This document shows, one piece after another, positions 34,029 through 46,846 of a DNA stretch of 64,000 nucleotides. Every line of letters starts with the position of its first letter. Position 1 is the stretch's first letter. The notes under the pieces are model-generated. The model was not told the DNA's origin and ran no database searches. It saw only the letters and a list, made by a program, of their open reading frames with translations. The stretch comes from Amblyornis subalaris (lineage: Eukaryota > Chordata > Aves > Passeriformes > Ptilonorhynchidae). Made by a program: the position numbers and the translations under genes. The stretch spans positions 1,242,956-1,306,955 of the forward strand of contig JACAXG010000166.1 in NCBI GenBank assembly GCA_018881555.1, in the 5' to 3' direction.

Positions 34029-34595
34029 ACTAAAAAGCTCAAGTGACAAATTAAACCTATGTGACAAAGTGAAAACTGACTACATTTTTTCTCCTTTTTG
34101 AATAGAATTCTTAAACAAGATGTTCATGGTTATGCAGCTGAATATGATGGGCACGTGATATACTGGGAATGTTTTCCTTCAATCTCATCTACTCCAGTCT
34201 TGACAATGCTCACAGTAAAACGTTCAGAGTAGTTCAGAATTACCTGACAGCTGCATTTGCAGACAGTGAAATTATAACTTTCAGCTAAAACTAGGAAGTG
34301 TAACTGCTTTGCCAGTATGCAAGTGGGCAATTTGACATCAGGTACAGCACAAGAATCTAAGTATACATTCTTCACAAGAACTGCATTTTTATTAGTGATT
34401 GTGTTGATTTAGAAACTGCCTGAAGTGGTTTTTAGGCAGGATACTCTAATGGAGCTGATGCAGATTATGCTTCTTTAAGTGGTGATTAGCTTTATTTGAT
34501 CAGCTGGATACTGAAGATTGTGAACTGATACTTCATACAATACAGTATGGTGCCCTCTGTTTAAAATGTTTTAAACTTTCCCACCACCTTTTGCC

Positions 34596-34613
34596 AATAA
34601 ACCTGTAAATAAA
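34596..34613 (+). terminator. ZC3H15 poly(A) signals
   Basis: Two AATAAA hexamers (34,596 and 34,608) lie 570 bp after the stop. A T/GT-rich stretch follows at about 34,633 (TGTGTTGATTTTTCTCTG), suiting cleavage near 34,625. Further AATAAA copies at about 35,583, 35,717, 35,920 and 36,418 could serve longer 3' UTR forms. Confidence 0.75.
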
Positions 34614-34639
34614 AATTACCAACTTTAAAATACCTGTGT

Positions 34640-37600
34640 TGATTTTTCTCTGCTAAGTTAGAATGTAGTACCAAACTGTTAAGAACTGGATTTTCTAGTA
34701 GAGTGGTAAATGTTTTTTCTCTGCAGTCTTGATACAGAAGTGATGATGTTGGCTTCAGTTAAACTTGGGCTACCTACAATTACAATTTTTTTGTCTTCAC
34801 TTGATGCAGTGTAAAATTCAGCAGCCAGCTTTTCTCCCTTCCTGTTCTTATTCCCTGCCCACCCATTAACTGATGTAATACCTGCTCTACGTCACTTGCT
34901 GCTATTCCAGTCTCATTCTTTCCCCACTGTCTTTTGTAGATTAGTGAAGACTTCAGGCTCTGCAGAGCAGGGATATTACAGTCCAAAAAATGCTTGTCAT
35001 CCTTTTGGTGTCCTATAAATAACAGCAAGTTGTACCGGGGTAAGTTGCCTCAGGGCAGAGCAGTGCTGTATCCTGCAGACTGCACTTATACCAAGTCAGT
35101 GTGTCCTTTTCCAGTGGATTGAGTCCCTGCCATAAAGATTTCTCAGCAGTGGTGCTTTTCCAGGGGGCTGTAGGCTGTGCCTCCTTGCCATACTACCAGT
35201 GGTATCTGCCACAGTACCGCTGTACTAGTGATANCCTTTGTATCGATTTTTCTAAAGCTTTTAAAGCACTACTTCCAGACCATTAAGAGTTGTGGCATTG
35301 TTAGTGAGCTTTTCCAAACTGCTTTTGGGTGGTAATATTAGCTTTACTGCTTATTTCTGGCACTGCTGAATTGACTCTTGTATCTTGAATGCTGTTTCTA
35401 AAATAGCAGACTTAGACTTTTTTGCCCTTTTTGGGATCTTTGTGGAATTTGTTTTTTCCTGCAGGAACAAGAAGCAGTGCTTGGGAGAAAGAGGCCTACT
35501 GAAATTGACTTCTAAATGCAAGTGTTTAAGGAAAAGCTGCACTATCAGATATTTATTTATGCAGATTTTTCTCCTGTGGCCATAAATAAACAGAGTTGAC
35601 GGATTATTGTATTATACTGGCCAGCCATAGGATACCTGGCTATCAGGACACTTAAGAATGCAATTCATTTGAATGTATGTTGCATAATTTTTCAAAGTTG
35701 TATATTTTAAATGGGAATAAAAGTAATTTAATCGTTATCAAGGATGAAAATGGCTGTGTTTTGTGTGTTAGAGGCTGGTTTATTGTTTGTAATATTAACC
35801 TCTATAACACTGATCTGTTTGACTGATACAAATAGGTTGAATGTTGGCCAAAATTTTGTTCGTGTTACTTATTTGCATTTTAGAGTGGAGGACTGACGGG
35901 GTGACTCATTGATTTCAGCTAATAAAACACTCATGGATAGGCAGAGAGTGCCTGTGTGCCCTTCTGGGTCTAAAGGGTTTAGTTGTGGTACATGACTCCT
36001 TTGTACAGGTGTCATTTAAACCTTAGGACAGTCACCTTGCACAGAGATATGTTGAATATCTGTAAATTAGCTGAAGAAAACCTGATTTTCCTAGGCAGAA
36101 GTTGTTGACAGGCGCCTTAACATGGGCAGGAAACAATGGTTTGCTGTCCCTGTTTGGTTTCCACCATTTTTTCCTCTCAACTTAGTCTGGCACAGCTCCT
36201 GGCAGGGCTTGCTCTGCCCAGATTTCCAACCATGAAAGCAGGGTGACTACTCCTTTAAGAGCCTTTTGTCAGTGTAGCATTTGGACTTCTGAGGGTGGGT
36301 GACCATGTGTTGCTACGTGTTCCTTCTGCTTGCAGATGGGCTGGAATATAACCTGCTGAAAGTTCTTAATCTTCTGATTTAAAGAACCCTGCACTTGTAG
36401 CTAATGGGGTTTCAGTCAATAAAGGCTCGATTAAAAATGAATACCAAGGCNTTGCTTGGGGTAGATGAATTATTCATGTTCTGGAAATGAGCAGTGTGAT
36501 AGAAGGGAGTTCACCTGGATGTGACATCACTAAGTTGTTCTTACTGATGCACGTTTCCGGAAATTAATCTGATTGTAAAGTGAATGAGTCACTTCTAGAA
36601 AAATGAGATATAATCTGAATCCTAAAATAGTGGTATCTTCATTTCAGTGACCACCCAGTCTGTATGGGTCAAAAATACTATTTCACTGCTAGAGGAGCAG
36701 GCAGTCTCAGTTCAGGACACTCACTGGGTTGAGGTCAAGCTGTAAAGCGTCATAAGCCAGGTAAGAAACACCTTTGCAATACACTTGGTTTCTAGCCCTT
36801 GCAGCCTGGGCCACTGTTTGTATCACCTTGTTTTTTTCCTAACTTACATGAGCACTATGTGAGAAATGTGATGTAGCTGTGGCTTGAGCAAATCTTGAGG
36901 GAACACAGTCGTGTAGCACTGCCTTGAAAGCACCTTTGGTACTGGACACTTGTGTGGACAGAACCGATTTTAAACACTGTTCACAAAGACCTGGAAAAAA
37001 TGTAAAAATTAAAAATTAAATGTAAAGACTGATTTTACATTATCTATGAGTTTTTTGTGACAGAAGTGTTGCCATTTCTTAATGTAAAGTGCTCCCCAAC
37101 TGCTTTTTATCTAGAGGAGGTTTATTATTGATCAGCTTTGGACCAAGCAGTGGTACTTTTCTTGTCAATTCAGCATTGTCGTAATAGATTGTGTTTGTTT
37201 AGTGTGTTGGTTACAGAAAGAATGTACACATACAAATTAGTATGTTTTTATTCATGTTTTCTTTCACAGTTTAGTAGGATGTGGAATAACAACTGTCAAA
37301 AAAATTGTCTCAGACATTCTGAATGCTGAATTCTAATTCTTTTGCAGTGCTAATGTCCCTTTTAAAAATTACCTGAATACAGTAAGTAATGCAGGCTTAA
37401 ATGCTTGGTAAGCATATATATCTTGCAAATAACATGGTTGGAAGTTTCATAAACAGCGCTTGTTATTCCTGTTCCATGTGCTGCTTTGTAATAACGTACT
37501 GAAACTGCAGAGTGATCAAGGAACTAAACTAAAAATCTTACAAGGTTAGGTCTTTCTTTTCCTCACAGTGAAATTATTACAGCCCTAGGCTGAGAGGAAG

Positions 37601-40600
37601 GGGTTATTCTCATATGCAAATATTACATACATATTCACCTGATGTGTTTCAGGAGAAATTATTCCCTGCATAATGTGAATAAGAATTGGAAGAGAATTGG
37701 AAAAATAAGATGTGGGAAGGCCAGAGGAGCTGCAAAAGCCCCTGTAACAGCAGCTGCACTGCATCAGACCAAGAGACCATTTATCACTCTAAAAACCAGT
37801 CACGTGAGGAAGAAAGTTAAGAGAAGGACAAGCCTGTGCACTGCTGCGGAGTGCTTGTCATACGGGGCTTCCAACAACTCTTAATCTAGATTTCCTCTAC
37901 TAGGGGTAGACTGTGGTGGCTTTCTCTTCAGAGTACATTCACACTTTCTCCCTTGAATCCCTGTACATTTTTACCATATTTTGGAAACTCAAAAATTCCA
38001 TACCTCTGCTACATCCTATTTGGAACATGACTCCTACTAGCTTGTATTGTTCAAGGAAGCCGTATCCTATGCCTGCCTTTCCTTTGACTTGATGTCAAGT
38101 AGAGAAAGTGGAGTTTATGTCTTTCAGTTGTGAACACAATCTCTTGATGTGCTTCAGTTCTAGAAACAGATTTTTTGCAAAATTAAAAGCTTTCTCTCTT
38201 GACATGCTTGATTTTTTTGCTACAAATGGGCCTTTAATAAGCAAAATCTTTGAATGAAGTCTTTGCTTCTGGTTAGGTACCAGCCATTTTTTATGTAGCT
38301 GTGATCACCTAAAGTGCTTTTACTGTGATATTTTCATGTTACTCTTTTTCTCTCACACTGGTATTAGAGGCTTAGAAGTGCCCTTGGCTTAGCCTGTCGC
38401 ACTTAGTTCTTCCTTTCAATAGATGCTCTGTCTTTTTACAGAGAGCAGCTGTTGCTGGTGTTAGCAATAAGGCCAAGATGTTTTATTCATTTATGATGTT
38501 ACGGCCCTAATATGTGACCATGACAGGCTCCTTCATAGCAAATTATTGAAATGAATGCCAAAACTAACTAGTTCTTTCAATCATAAAATAGCAGCAGCAT
38601 CTCATTTGTGTTTAGGGAAAGAGAACTTGGAGGTAATATCTTTATTTTGCATTTGTGACTGAAAATGTACAGTGTCGTGATGGATTTGGACATAAATTTG
38701 AGCAAGGCTGGCTTAAAACGTAAAAACGTAGAGGTGTTCCCTGAGTTACCCAATCAGACTTCAAAAATGACATGGACTCCTAAATTAAAGCAAGATACAA
38801 TGGAAAAGAAAGCATCACAGCTTTCCTTTAGAAAAGGAAAGAAGCAGAAGTAATCCAGAAGGAAAGAGGGAAACAAATTACTATAGAAGGTTCCCAAGGC
38901 AAAACAATATTCTTTGTAAAGTCAGCCATTAGGGAAATGCGTTCTATGGATGCTGCATCCTTAGACCTGTGCTGGAATGAAACTATCAGCATATAATATG
39001 GGTGTAGCACATCTTTTGTAGTTGTAGAAATTAAGTTCACACTTTACATTTCTCAGGCCTCTACAATACATTTTGACAGGATTGCTATTCCAGGACAACT
39101 TTTGTCCTCTTCATGTTCTACTCTCATTCCTGTTTCATTTCTTGGTTTACCTTCTTGTGCTCTGAACACAACAGGCAAAGACTGGATAGAAGTCTCTGCA
39201 TGGTAATACAAATCCATTGCAAGCGCTCAATCACTGTTTTCTCTCAATCTTAGGNATGTCTGACATGTCAAGTAGTTTAGTTGTTTGGCTTGGGAGCAGT
39301 AGAGCATTGCAGAAAAAAATTGATTGACCCCCACTTTAAAACTTCCATAGCTGCAACTTAATGCTTCCTTAAAATCAGATAACAGCCAAGTTTCTTAGGC
39401 AAGAAACCTTGCTCTTCATCACTTTCTTTTGCTGTCTTCTGCCTCTGCCGAGTATAAACAGTACAGAAGGGAGGCTCTTCTACTGACCTCTCTAATCCAT
39501 GCTAATTAGCCAGCAGTCCTTGTGTAAGACAGGTGCTGCCTTCTCCCTTTGGGCTCCTTGCACAGGCCTGGAGCAAGGCATGGTATTCCCAGCAGTGTCT
39601 TGCCTAACGTGGCTCCACACACTTCAGGGGTTTGTTTATCAAATGAAGACAAGGAGGATTAGGAAAGCTGGTCAGAATGAATAGAAGAAAAATCTAGTTC
39701 TTCAAATGTTTGACAGGCTAAAGTCAAAATTAGAGGGGACTATAAATTGTAAGAGATTAATAGGAGTTTAACTGCTGTTGTCTCACCTTTGTGAACTAAT
39801 TCTTTGAATAAGCACCTAGGAGGTGTCAGAGCTGCACTTAGTGTCAGTATTATCAACCCTACACCATGAGCTCTTCAGTGTTTTTCTTATCAATACAAGA
39901 AGTCTGTATTCTGTAAATAGCAGTACCAGATACTGTGTCCCACACAGTGCCTTCCACACAGAAGTACCAAGTTACAGTTCTACACAACAGTTGCTATACA
40001 TGAATAATTGCTCATTCTTTGTATGTATGGGCAGCCAGGAGAAGTGGAATGAGGAATCTTCCCCCAAGAGGGAAAAGCTTAAATGTGCTCTTTATTCAGG
40101 GCATGGAAGTGTTGCAGTTTCCACCATTGATAACCTGTTGTCAGCATTAACTTCTCTTTGATTGATGTAAAAATAGTTCTTTCACCAGCAGCACCCAACT
40201 GGGACTCTTATTGGAGTGAACCCCTGGCAATGGCAGGCTAATGACTTAGAAGCAAACAGTAAAATCTTTGGAAACAGAACAGATCCACACCAAACACCCG
40301 CACCCCTCACTCCCCTGGCCAAACCCTCTGTTAGAATAGCTAAAGGTCTGATTCTGTATTAATCTGTGTCTAGCTTTATTCCTTGAGAGAAACATTTATT
40401 ACTTATCTTGGCACAGGCATAGTCACTGGTATAATGTATTACAGATAAGGACATGCTTTGGTTTAATATCAGTGCCAGACAGGACAGTATTTCTTGGACA
40501 CAGAGGATGAAAATATAATGGCTTCAAGGTGAGGGTTAGTTGGGGTTCTTTGGGCAGAAGCAGGGATTTCTGCATAGGGAAGAGAGAGGAAGCTTGAACT

Positions 40601-43600
40601 CTGGGGCAGTCTGTAAGATGGTAATGTGCCTTCTGAAGGGAAAAGGCTGGAGTTGATGGCTGAGCTGGTGAATCAAGGCCTGGAATGCCTGGGCTGAAAC
40701 ACTTGAAACACTTCTTGAGAGAGAAGGGGAAGGAAATCTTTCTGTGTCAGTTTGTCTTATTACCATCTTTTAGTGCTTTTGTATTTGAGTAAAAGTATAT
40801 TCAGAGTATTGGATAGAAAGGAACTACTTCATTCTTGCACTGCCTTTCAATCCTACTTGCTTCGCATCCTCTTATTATTTTGCTATGTAAGTTTTCAACA
40901 CGTTTAAAGTCTGAGCTTGTTATTAAGCACAGAGCAGTCTCAAGAATTATTTCTTTCCCGGGGAATTTGTAAGTTTTAAACTTGGTTTTGTTCCAAATCC
41001 TTCAGCAGGAACATGGCAGCATTACTGTAATACAGGAGCACTAGAGGACAGACATTTCAAGGTAGATGTGGTATTATGTGCCTGGAATGATAAATTAATA
41101 AGCCAAGATGACTGCTCTGTGAGTCTGAGCTTTGTTAGATTACTTTGAACATGCATGATGAAAAACATCATAGAAAAAATCAATGAAAAATTCCTCAAAA
41201 CTAGAAAGTTTGGGGGAGAGATTAAAAAGTTGTACATAAGCTGTCACTTGTACTAAATAGGAGATAATTTGCACTAAAGATAGGGATGACAATATCTCAG
41301 GAATACAACAGGAAGCAGTGGTCTCTGGTATTTCTGTATAACCAGAAGCAGTCAAGAATGTAAGAAACCTAGGAAATGCCTCGTCATCTGGAAATTTTCC
41401 ATAAATGGAAATAAACTAGAAAGTGACCCATCTTCTGTGCCTATAGTTCTGTGTACAGGGAAGTTCTTTGTTTCTCTTTGTCCCAGCAGAATACTGTTTC
41501 ACAAATATTTCTGCCAGGCATAGTCACTTCCACTTTCTAAAAACCTGTATATACACTTGCCATGGCTGATAGTCTCAGCAGAAAAGACAGTACTTAAAAT
41601 AGTATAAAAACAGTGGCAGGCAAAAGAAGGAAAAGGTTCTTAGGAAGGATATTTAGATATAACTAAGATGATAATGGGGAAAAAAATTTATTTCTTCCTT
41701 GCCTTCAGAGAACTGCATGAAAGCAGCACATTCTAGAGCATCATTGTGAATGTAAAAAGGTAGAGTTAAAATTCATGGCATCCAGCAAGCAATGTATCTC
41801 CTCTGGAAAGGAAGAAAAAGGTGGAGGAGAGAGTGACAAGAAGATAGTAGTGATGATTCCTTATTTAATCAAGTGTGATATTAGCACTCTTGTATTAATT
41901 ATGGCTGTTGTGTATTTACAAGCTTTGCACAATAAAAGCAGAAGGGTGGATTAGGAAGAAGTGCAGGCCCAAGTGCAGTCTTGTGTGATGGAATTGGCCT
42001 GTAAAGGAACCACCACTGCAGGAGTAACTCACGTGGGAGCTGGAGCTTTCCATCTCGTGGGCTCCACAGCTGCTGTGCCAGGTCAGACACTTCAGTGGGA
42101 TGACAGAAGCAGAAGTACAGAACCACCATCTGTACAGGATCCACATATTCCGTGTGAGACAAGTGCACAGCCTGTTGATATTTCATCTCTTTTCTTTTCC
42201 CACTCTAGGAGCAGAAAGCCAACTCCATTACACTCTCTAGATTAGCAAATTCTGCCCATCCCCTTCTGAAAAAGCTCTCCCAAGACCTTTCCCACCAGAA
42301 GACTCAAGAGCCCCATCTCTTCCTGGCTGTCTCCTGGGAGCTCTGTCGCTGTGGTTATCTGAGGGCACAGTGCTCGTTCTGGGGATAGGTGTGGTGATTT
42401 CCTGAGCTTTTCCCTCTGGGATGGTCTGTTCCCACACCCTCTCCCTTAACAGAGCAGAGTGGTATTTAGCTTGTTGTCTCTGTTACATCTTGTATGTGCA
42501 TGCATATTATGAAAACATATTCATTGAAATTGTGCAGAGACTATTACAGAGCTTGTTTGGCTTTTTCCTGATCCATTTTTCTCTTATTACATTACTTCCT
42601 GTCAATGCTTTTCTCTAGAGTAAAAATACTGTTTAAAAATATCCTTTTAAAATATTTAGGTCTTTGGGGGTGTTGGTGAGCAGCATCTGGATAAGTTTGT
42701 TTGCTAATCTGTTAAAATGCTTTGTGAATCAAAAACTGTGTCACATACGTGATTTATAATGACCAACTTTGTCAGACTGAAGAAATATGAATCTGCTGGT
42801 AAATCAAGCAGTGCTGTCCCTGAATTTGGTGCTATGAAATCCTAATGTGAAAAAAAGACCTGGTGAGTAACGAGTGCTCTGTAAAACACAAAATGTGGAT
42901 TGCAGAAAGACTTTGACTAACACTGGAGTAATGCAGCTGTCAGTATTGAACAAATGAGAAAAAAAACCCTGGTACAACTCACTTCCTTTAGAACTGGGAG
43001 ATTTCAAAGTCTATGCTGAGAGTTGTTCGCTAGCTAGGAGCTGGTTTAACAACTGTAGCCGTACCCTTGTTGTCCTAGTGAAAACTGCCTTATAACCAAT
43101 TGCCCTATAACCCCAGGCTAAGGACAGCTTTGCTAACAACTGAATGAGATTTGCTCAGAGGAGCAATAAAGCAAATCAAGCCTAAACATCTCTAGTGGTT
43201 TCCTCGTGTTTCACCCTGTAATGCTTCCATAGTTTTTAGATTTAATTTTTTATTTTTTGAAAGAAAATGGATATCAAAGATAATATTAAACAAAATAGAA
43301 ATAAAAGGCATCAACTGACCAAACTAATATGTGAAGTCCATCTTTTTGGTCAGGTTAGGTTTGTTATTTACTGCCTTGTTAGAAACTGAGTTACTTCTTA
43401 AAAGGTCTACTCAGAGCAGCTAANCCTCTTGAGGAGTCCAAGTGTCTGAATGGCACAAGAGTAAAATATGTACTAAAACTCTCACATCGATGAAGGCTTT
43501 TCTGGGAGCCAAAGAGTAGTCTCAATGAACAAATGAGTGGTAATTCTTTCTTTGCTCCAGATATTCATACTGTTAGTACCGTACTGAATCCACTTAGAGG

Positions 43601-46105
43601 CTGAAGTTTATTGCTTACATACAGGACATCTTGCTGAGCCTTTTAAGTAGAACCACAGTGGCTTGCACATTTGAAGTTTCTACCAAATTGTGGCACTTTG
43701 TCCATTTCTTGCTGCTGAGTGTCAAGTTGTGAGGTGAAGACTTAATTGCAAAGGAAAAACACGCTGAAATACTCTATCCATGTTACAGGCTGGACACTCA
43801 GGAATAGCAAAAAAAAAAGAAAAAAACTGTCTATCAAAAGTGCTTTTTGTCTTGCAAAGTTTTATTCAGCTGCATTAATAACTTCTTGTGTGAGTAAAAA
43901 CTACCAAGACCAATCACTTGTAACAGCAATATAATTTTTCGCTGTTGGATAATGGAAAGCGGTTCTTTAGCCTCCAATCAATTATAAAATAATTGCATTC
44001 AGTTTTAAATGCAGACAAAAGTTTTNGTCTATTAGAAAGAATCCCAGTCCTGCCCACTTCTTAGTGGTTGATTTTCACCACTGAATATTTTAGCCAGAGA
44101 ATTGAAAGCTACAGGTAATAAGAGTAAATATAGAAACGTATAATTGTTTACATTCTGTAATATGATCTCATTGGCTGTTCCTTATCTATTTGTTAGTCAT
44201 GCTGAGAACTAAACCAACTAGGAAAGAAAAATCCTCATTGGAAGGGTGTTTCCTGCTGTACCTTAACAGTAAAGTCTGGTTTTGGCTTTCACTCCTCTGT
44301 CCATGATTCTGTCAGACAGGGTAGCTCGATGCAAACAATGGAATCAATCACTCGGCCTCTCCTGCAACATAAAATACTCTCCCTCTTTTACAGTAAGAGG
44401 TTTTGATTAGAAGTACATTGCAAGCCTGTACACTTCGTTTTTTTTCCCCGCGTTGAGGCTGGAGGGGTGTGATGCCATATAGGGAGAGGTGGCTCTGCTC
44501 TGGGGCTGTCTAGACTGATTGACTCTGATTGTGTTCTGAATTAACGCCAGACAGCAGCGCCGCCGCCGCTTCCGCTTGCAACTGGTGACTCAACTCCCTG
44601 GGAGTGGAGCTGGGTGCCCAGTGCTGAGTCAGGGAAACAAGAGGCTGCCTCACCTTGGTCAGCCCCAATGGTGGGAGCAGAGACATAGGCATGAAACAGC
44701 TGTCGAAAGAGCAGTCCTCTTGAAGGCAGGAAATGGTTCGAAAAAAGGCTTCCCATGGGATGAGTAACCCCTGACTGTGTAAGGGCTGAGTCCTCTGGCC
44801 TGGCTTTGCAATTTGCTGACAGCAAGCAGTAGTGCTGCACAGCCAGTCCCTAGGAAGCCAAAATTGATAATTTGGTAAAAAATTCTAGTATCTTAAAAAT
44901 AACTTATCCTTCACTGCTTGTGTAATGTTGTGAGATTATACAATCAAGTAGAGCAAATAAATCCTCCTTTTCCCTAAGTTACTGGCTTACTGATCAAGGT
45001 ACTCATAAACCACTCTTTTCTTTTAGTTTATTGCCCTATTTGCTGGAGTTTGGGAACTTCTTATCTCATCTGCAGTTTTGCTTTGATCAGGTTTGTAGTA
45101 CAAAAGCTGTGAGAGAAGTCAGTAAATAACAATACAAGTAATGTAGGGTTTGTGTTTGGTTTTTTTTTTTTTTTTAAATCTACGAGGAGGCAGCGAAGTT
45201 ACAAAAATCAGCAACAAGTACCAAGCCTGTACAGGAACTCCCTTTCTTGATAGAATTAGAATTTTTGAGTTTGCTTCCTGAGGGAATGATAATCAATTAA
45301 CAGCAAGAACAAGTGACTGGAACACACGAGGACCTGGTGGTTCTTTGGGTTTTCCTGTGCTTATTGTGTAAATGTTTTTCTTTTAGGATTCTCTGAATCT
45401 GTCCCTTGGTAAATATGTATGGGATATTTTTAACATTTATTTAGGGATTGAAACATCGTTATTTGTTAGGTTGCTTTTTATTGTGCTCACATGAGGAGAG
45501 CAAGGCTAAAATATCAGACTTTTGGTGGCAATAAACTCCAATCCTGTTCTTGTACAAATTAATATTCTGAATTAATATTAATTATTTCCACTTTGTAGGT
45601 GTTCCCAGCATGTTTTCTTTTACCTGAGACACTGCTATACTGAGCAGATGTTGAACTCTGATGTCAGCTGATCAGGGCACGGCTACGACGGGTTTGACAG
45701 CAGCCTACAGCTGACTGAGCCAGGATGATAGTGCTAAAATGTTATTAGCAACTGAAGAGACTGAAGCTGCACTGGATGCTTCTTCCTCAGGTGGGTAGTA
45801 CAGGGGTGAAACAGTAACCGAGACCTCCACCAGGGAGGATTTGCAGATTCAGCTCTTTCCAGCCTTTCACCTACGGCTGGGCATCCCTGTGGCTGGGGAG
45901 GAGCTGAGACCCTGGAATTTAAAATTACTTCCTTTAATAGCCTATGTCTTTGAAAGTCAGGGTTTTTTTTTTCTCCACGGCTGGGTCTGCACTGGCACTC
46001 TTTGCTTAACAGCTTTCCTGAAAGACTTGTTCAGAAAGACTTTACCGAAAAGACTTGGTAAGACCAGGCAAGGACACGTCCCCCTCTTCATATTTCTAGC
46101 GCTAT
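34640..46105. other. ZC3H15-ITGAV intergenic region, no gene recognised
   Basis: 11.5 kb of AT-rich DNA without a convincing exon. The longest open frames (for example 39,823-40,161 + and 41,899-42,186 -) lack splice context, codon bias and recognised similarity. A poly-T run sits at about 45,162-45,176. A small CG-rich patch at about 44,545-44,575 (AGCGCCGCCGCCGCTTCCGC) could be regulatory. The first 2 kb may be alternative ZC3H15 3' UTR. Confidence 0.5.
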
Positions 46106-46107
46106 TT

Positions 46108-46335
46108 CATAGAATCGCAGAATGGTTTGGGTTGGAAGGGACCTTTAAGCCCATCTCGTTCCACCCCCTGCCATGGGCAGGGACATCTTCCACTAGACCA
46201 GGTTGTCCAGAGCCCCATCCACCCTCTCCTGGAACACTTCCAGGGATGGAGCATCCACAGCTTCTCTGGGCAACCTGTGCCAGTACCTCACCGGCCTCAC
46301 AGGGAAGAACTTCCTTGACCTCCTCCAGCCTTCGG
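46108..46335 (-). mobile_element. CR1 LINE 3' fragment abutting the ITGAV promoter
   Basis: AATCGCAGAATGGTTTGGGT, GGAAGGGACCTTTAAGCCC, CCCTGCCATGGGCAGGGACA, CCACTAGACCAGGTTGTCC and CTCTGGGCAACCTGTGCCAG are antisense CR1 landmarks, well conserved and therefore fairly young. The copy ends at about 46,335, right where the CpG island starts. Confidence 0.88.
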
Positions 46336-46339
46336 CTCG

Positions 46340-46691
46340 GGCAGGGATAAGAATGGGATGCCTGAGCCCAGGGGAGCTCCGGGGCCGGAGCGCCGCGGCC
46401 GCCGCGCAGCCCCAGCCGCTGGGCGCTGCCCGGGCGGGCGGTGCCGTGCNCGGCGCTCCCTGCCCGCTCCCGGCGGAAGAGAGCGGCGGCCGGGGCGCGG
46501 AGCGGAGCAGGGCCCGCCCCCGGCACCACATGATGCCGCCTCTCCTTCCTGCCGCCCCCGTCCCAGCCAGAAAGGGGAAGTGACTGCGCTCCCCGCCCCG
46601 CCGCGGGAAACGCGCGGCCCCTCCGCCCCCTCCGCGCGGGGCCGGCGCGTCCCGGCAGTGCCGCGCCCGCGGAGCAGCGCGGGGCCGGGCC
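46340..46691 (+). promoter_or_regulatory. ITGAV CpG-island promoter and 5' UTR
   Basis: Extremely CpG-rich sequence continues past exon 1 to about 47,200. There is no TATA box near the start. GC boxes and a GGGGAAGTGA ETS-type site (about 46,574) are visible; Sp1/ETS control is known for ITGAV in mammals and is inferred here. The TSS is not determined. Confidence 0.7.
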
Positions 46692-46846
46692 ATGGCGCGG
46701 CTGGGGGTGATGCTGGTCCTGCTGGGCGCCGCGCTGGCCCCGGTCAGCGCCTTCAACCTGGACGTGGAGCGCCCGGCCGTCTACTCGGGCCCGGCGGGCA
46801 GCTACTTCGGCTTCGCCGTGGACTTCTTCGCTCCCGACCCGTTCTC
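46692..46846 (+). CDS. ITGAV: ITGAV coding exon 1 (signal peptide)
   Basis: ATG in context GGGCCATGG. Encodes the signal peptide and the start of propeller blade 1, ending TTCTC|GTAAGT in phase 2. Confidence 0.95.
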
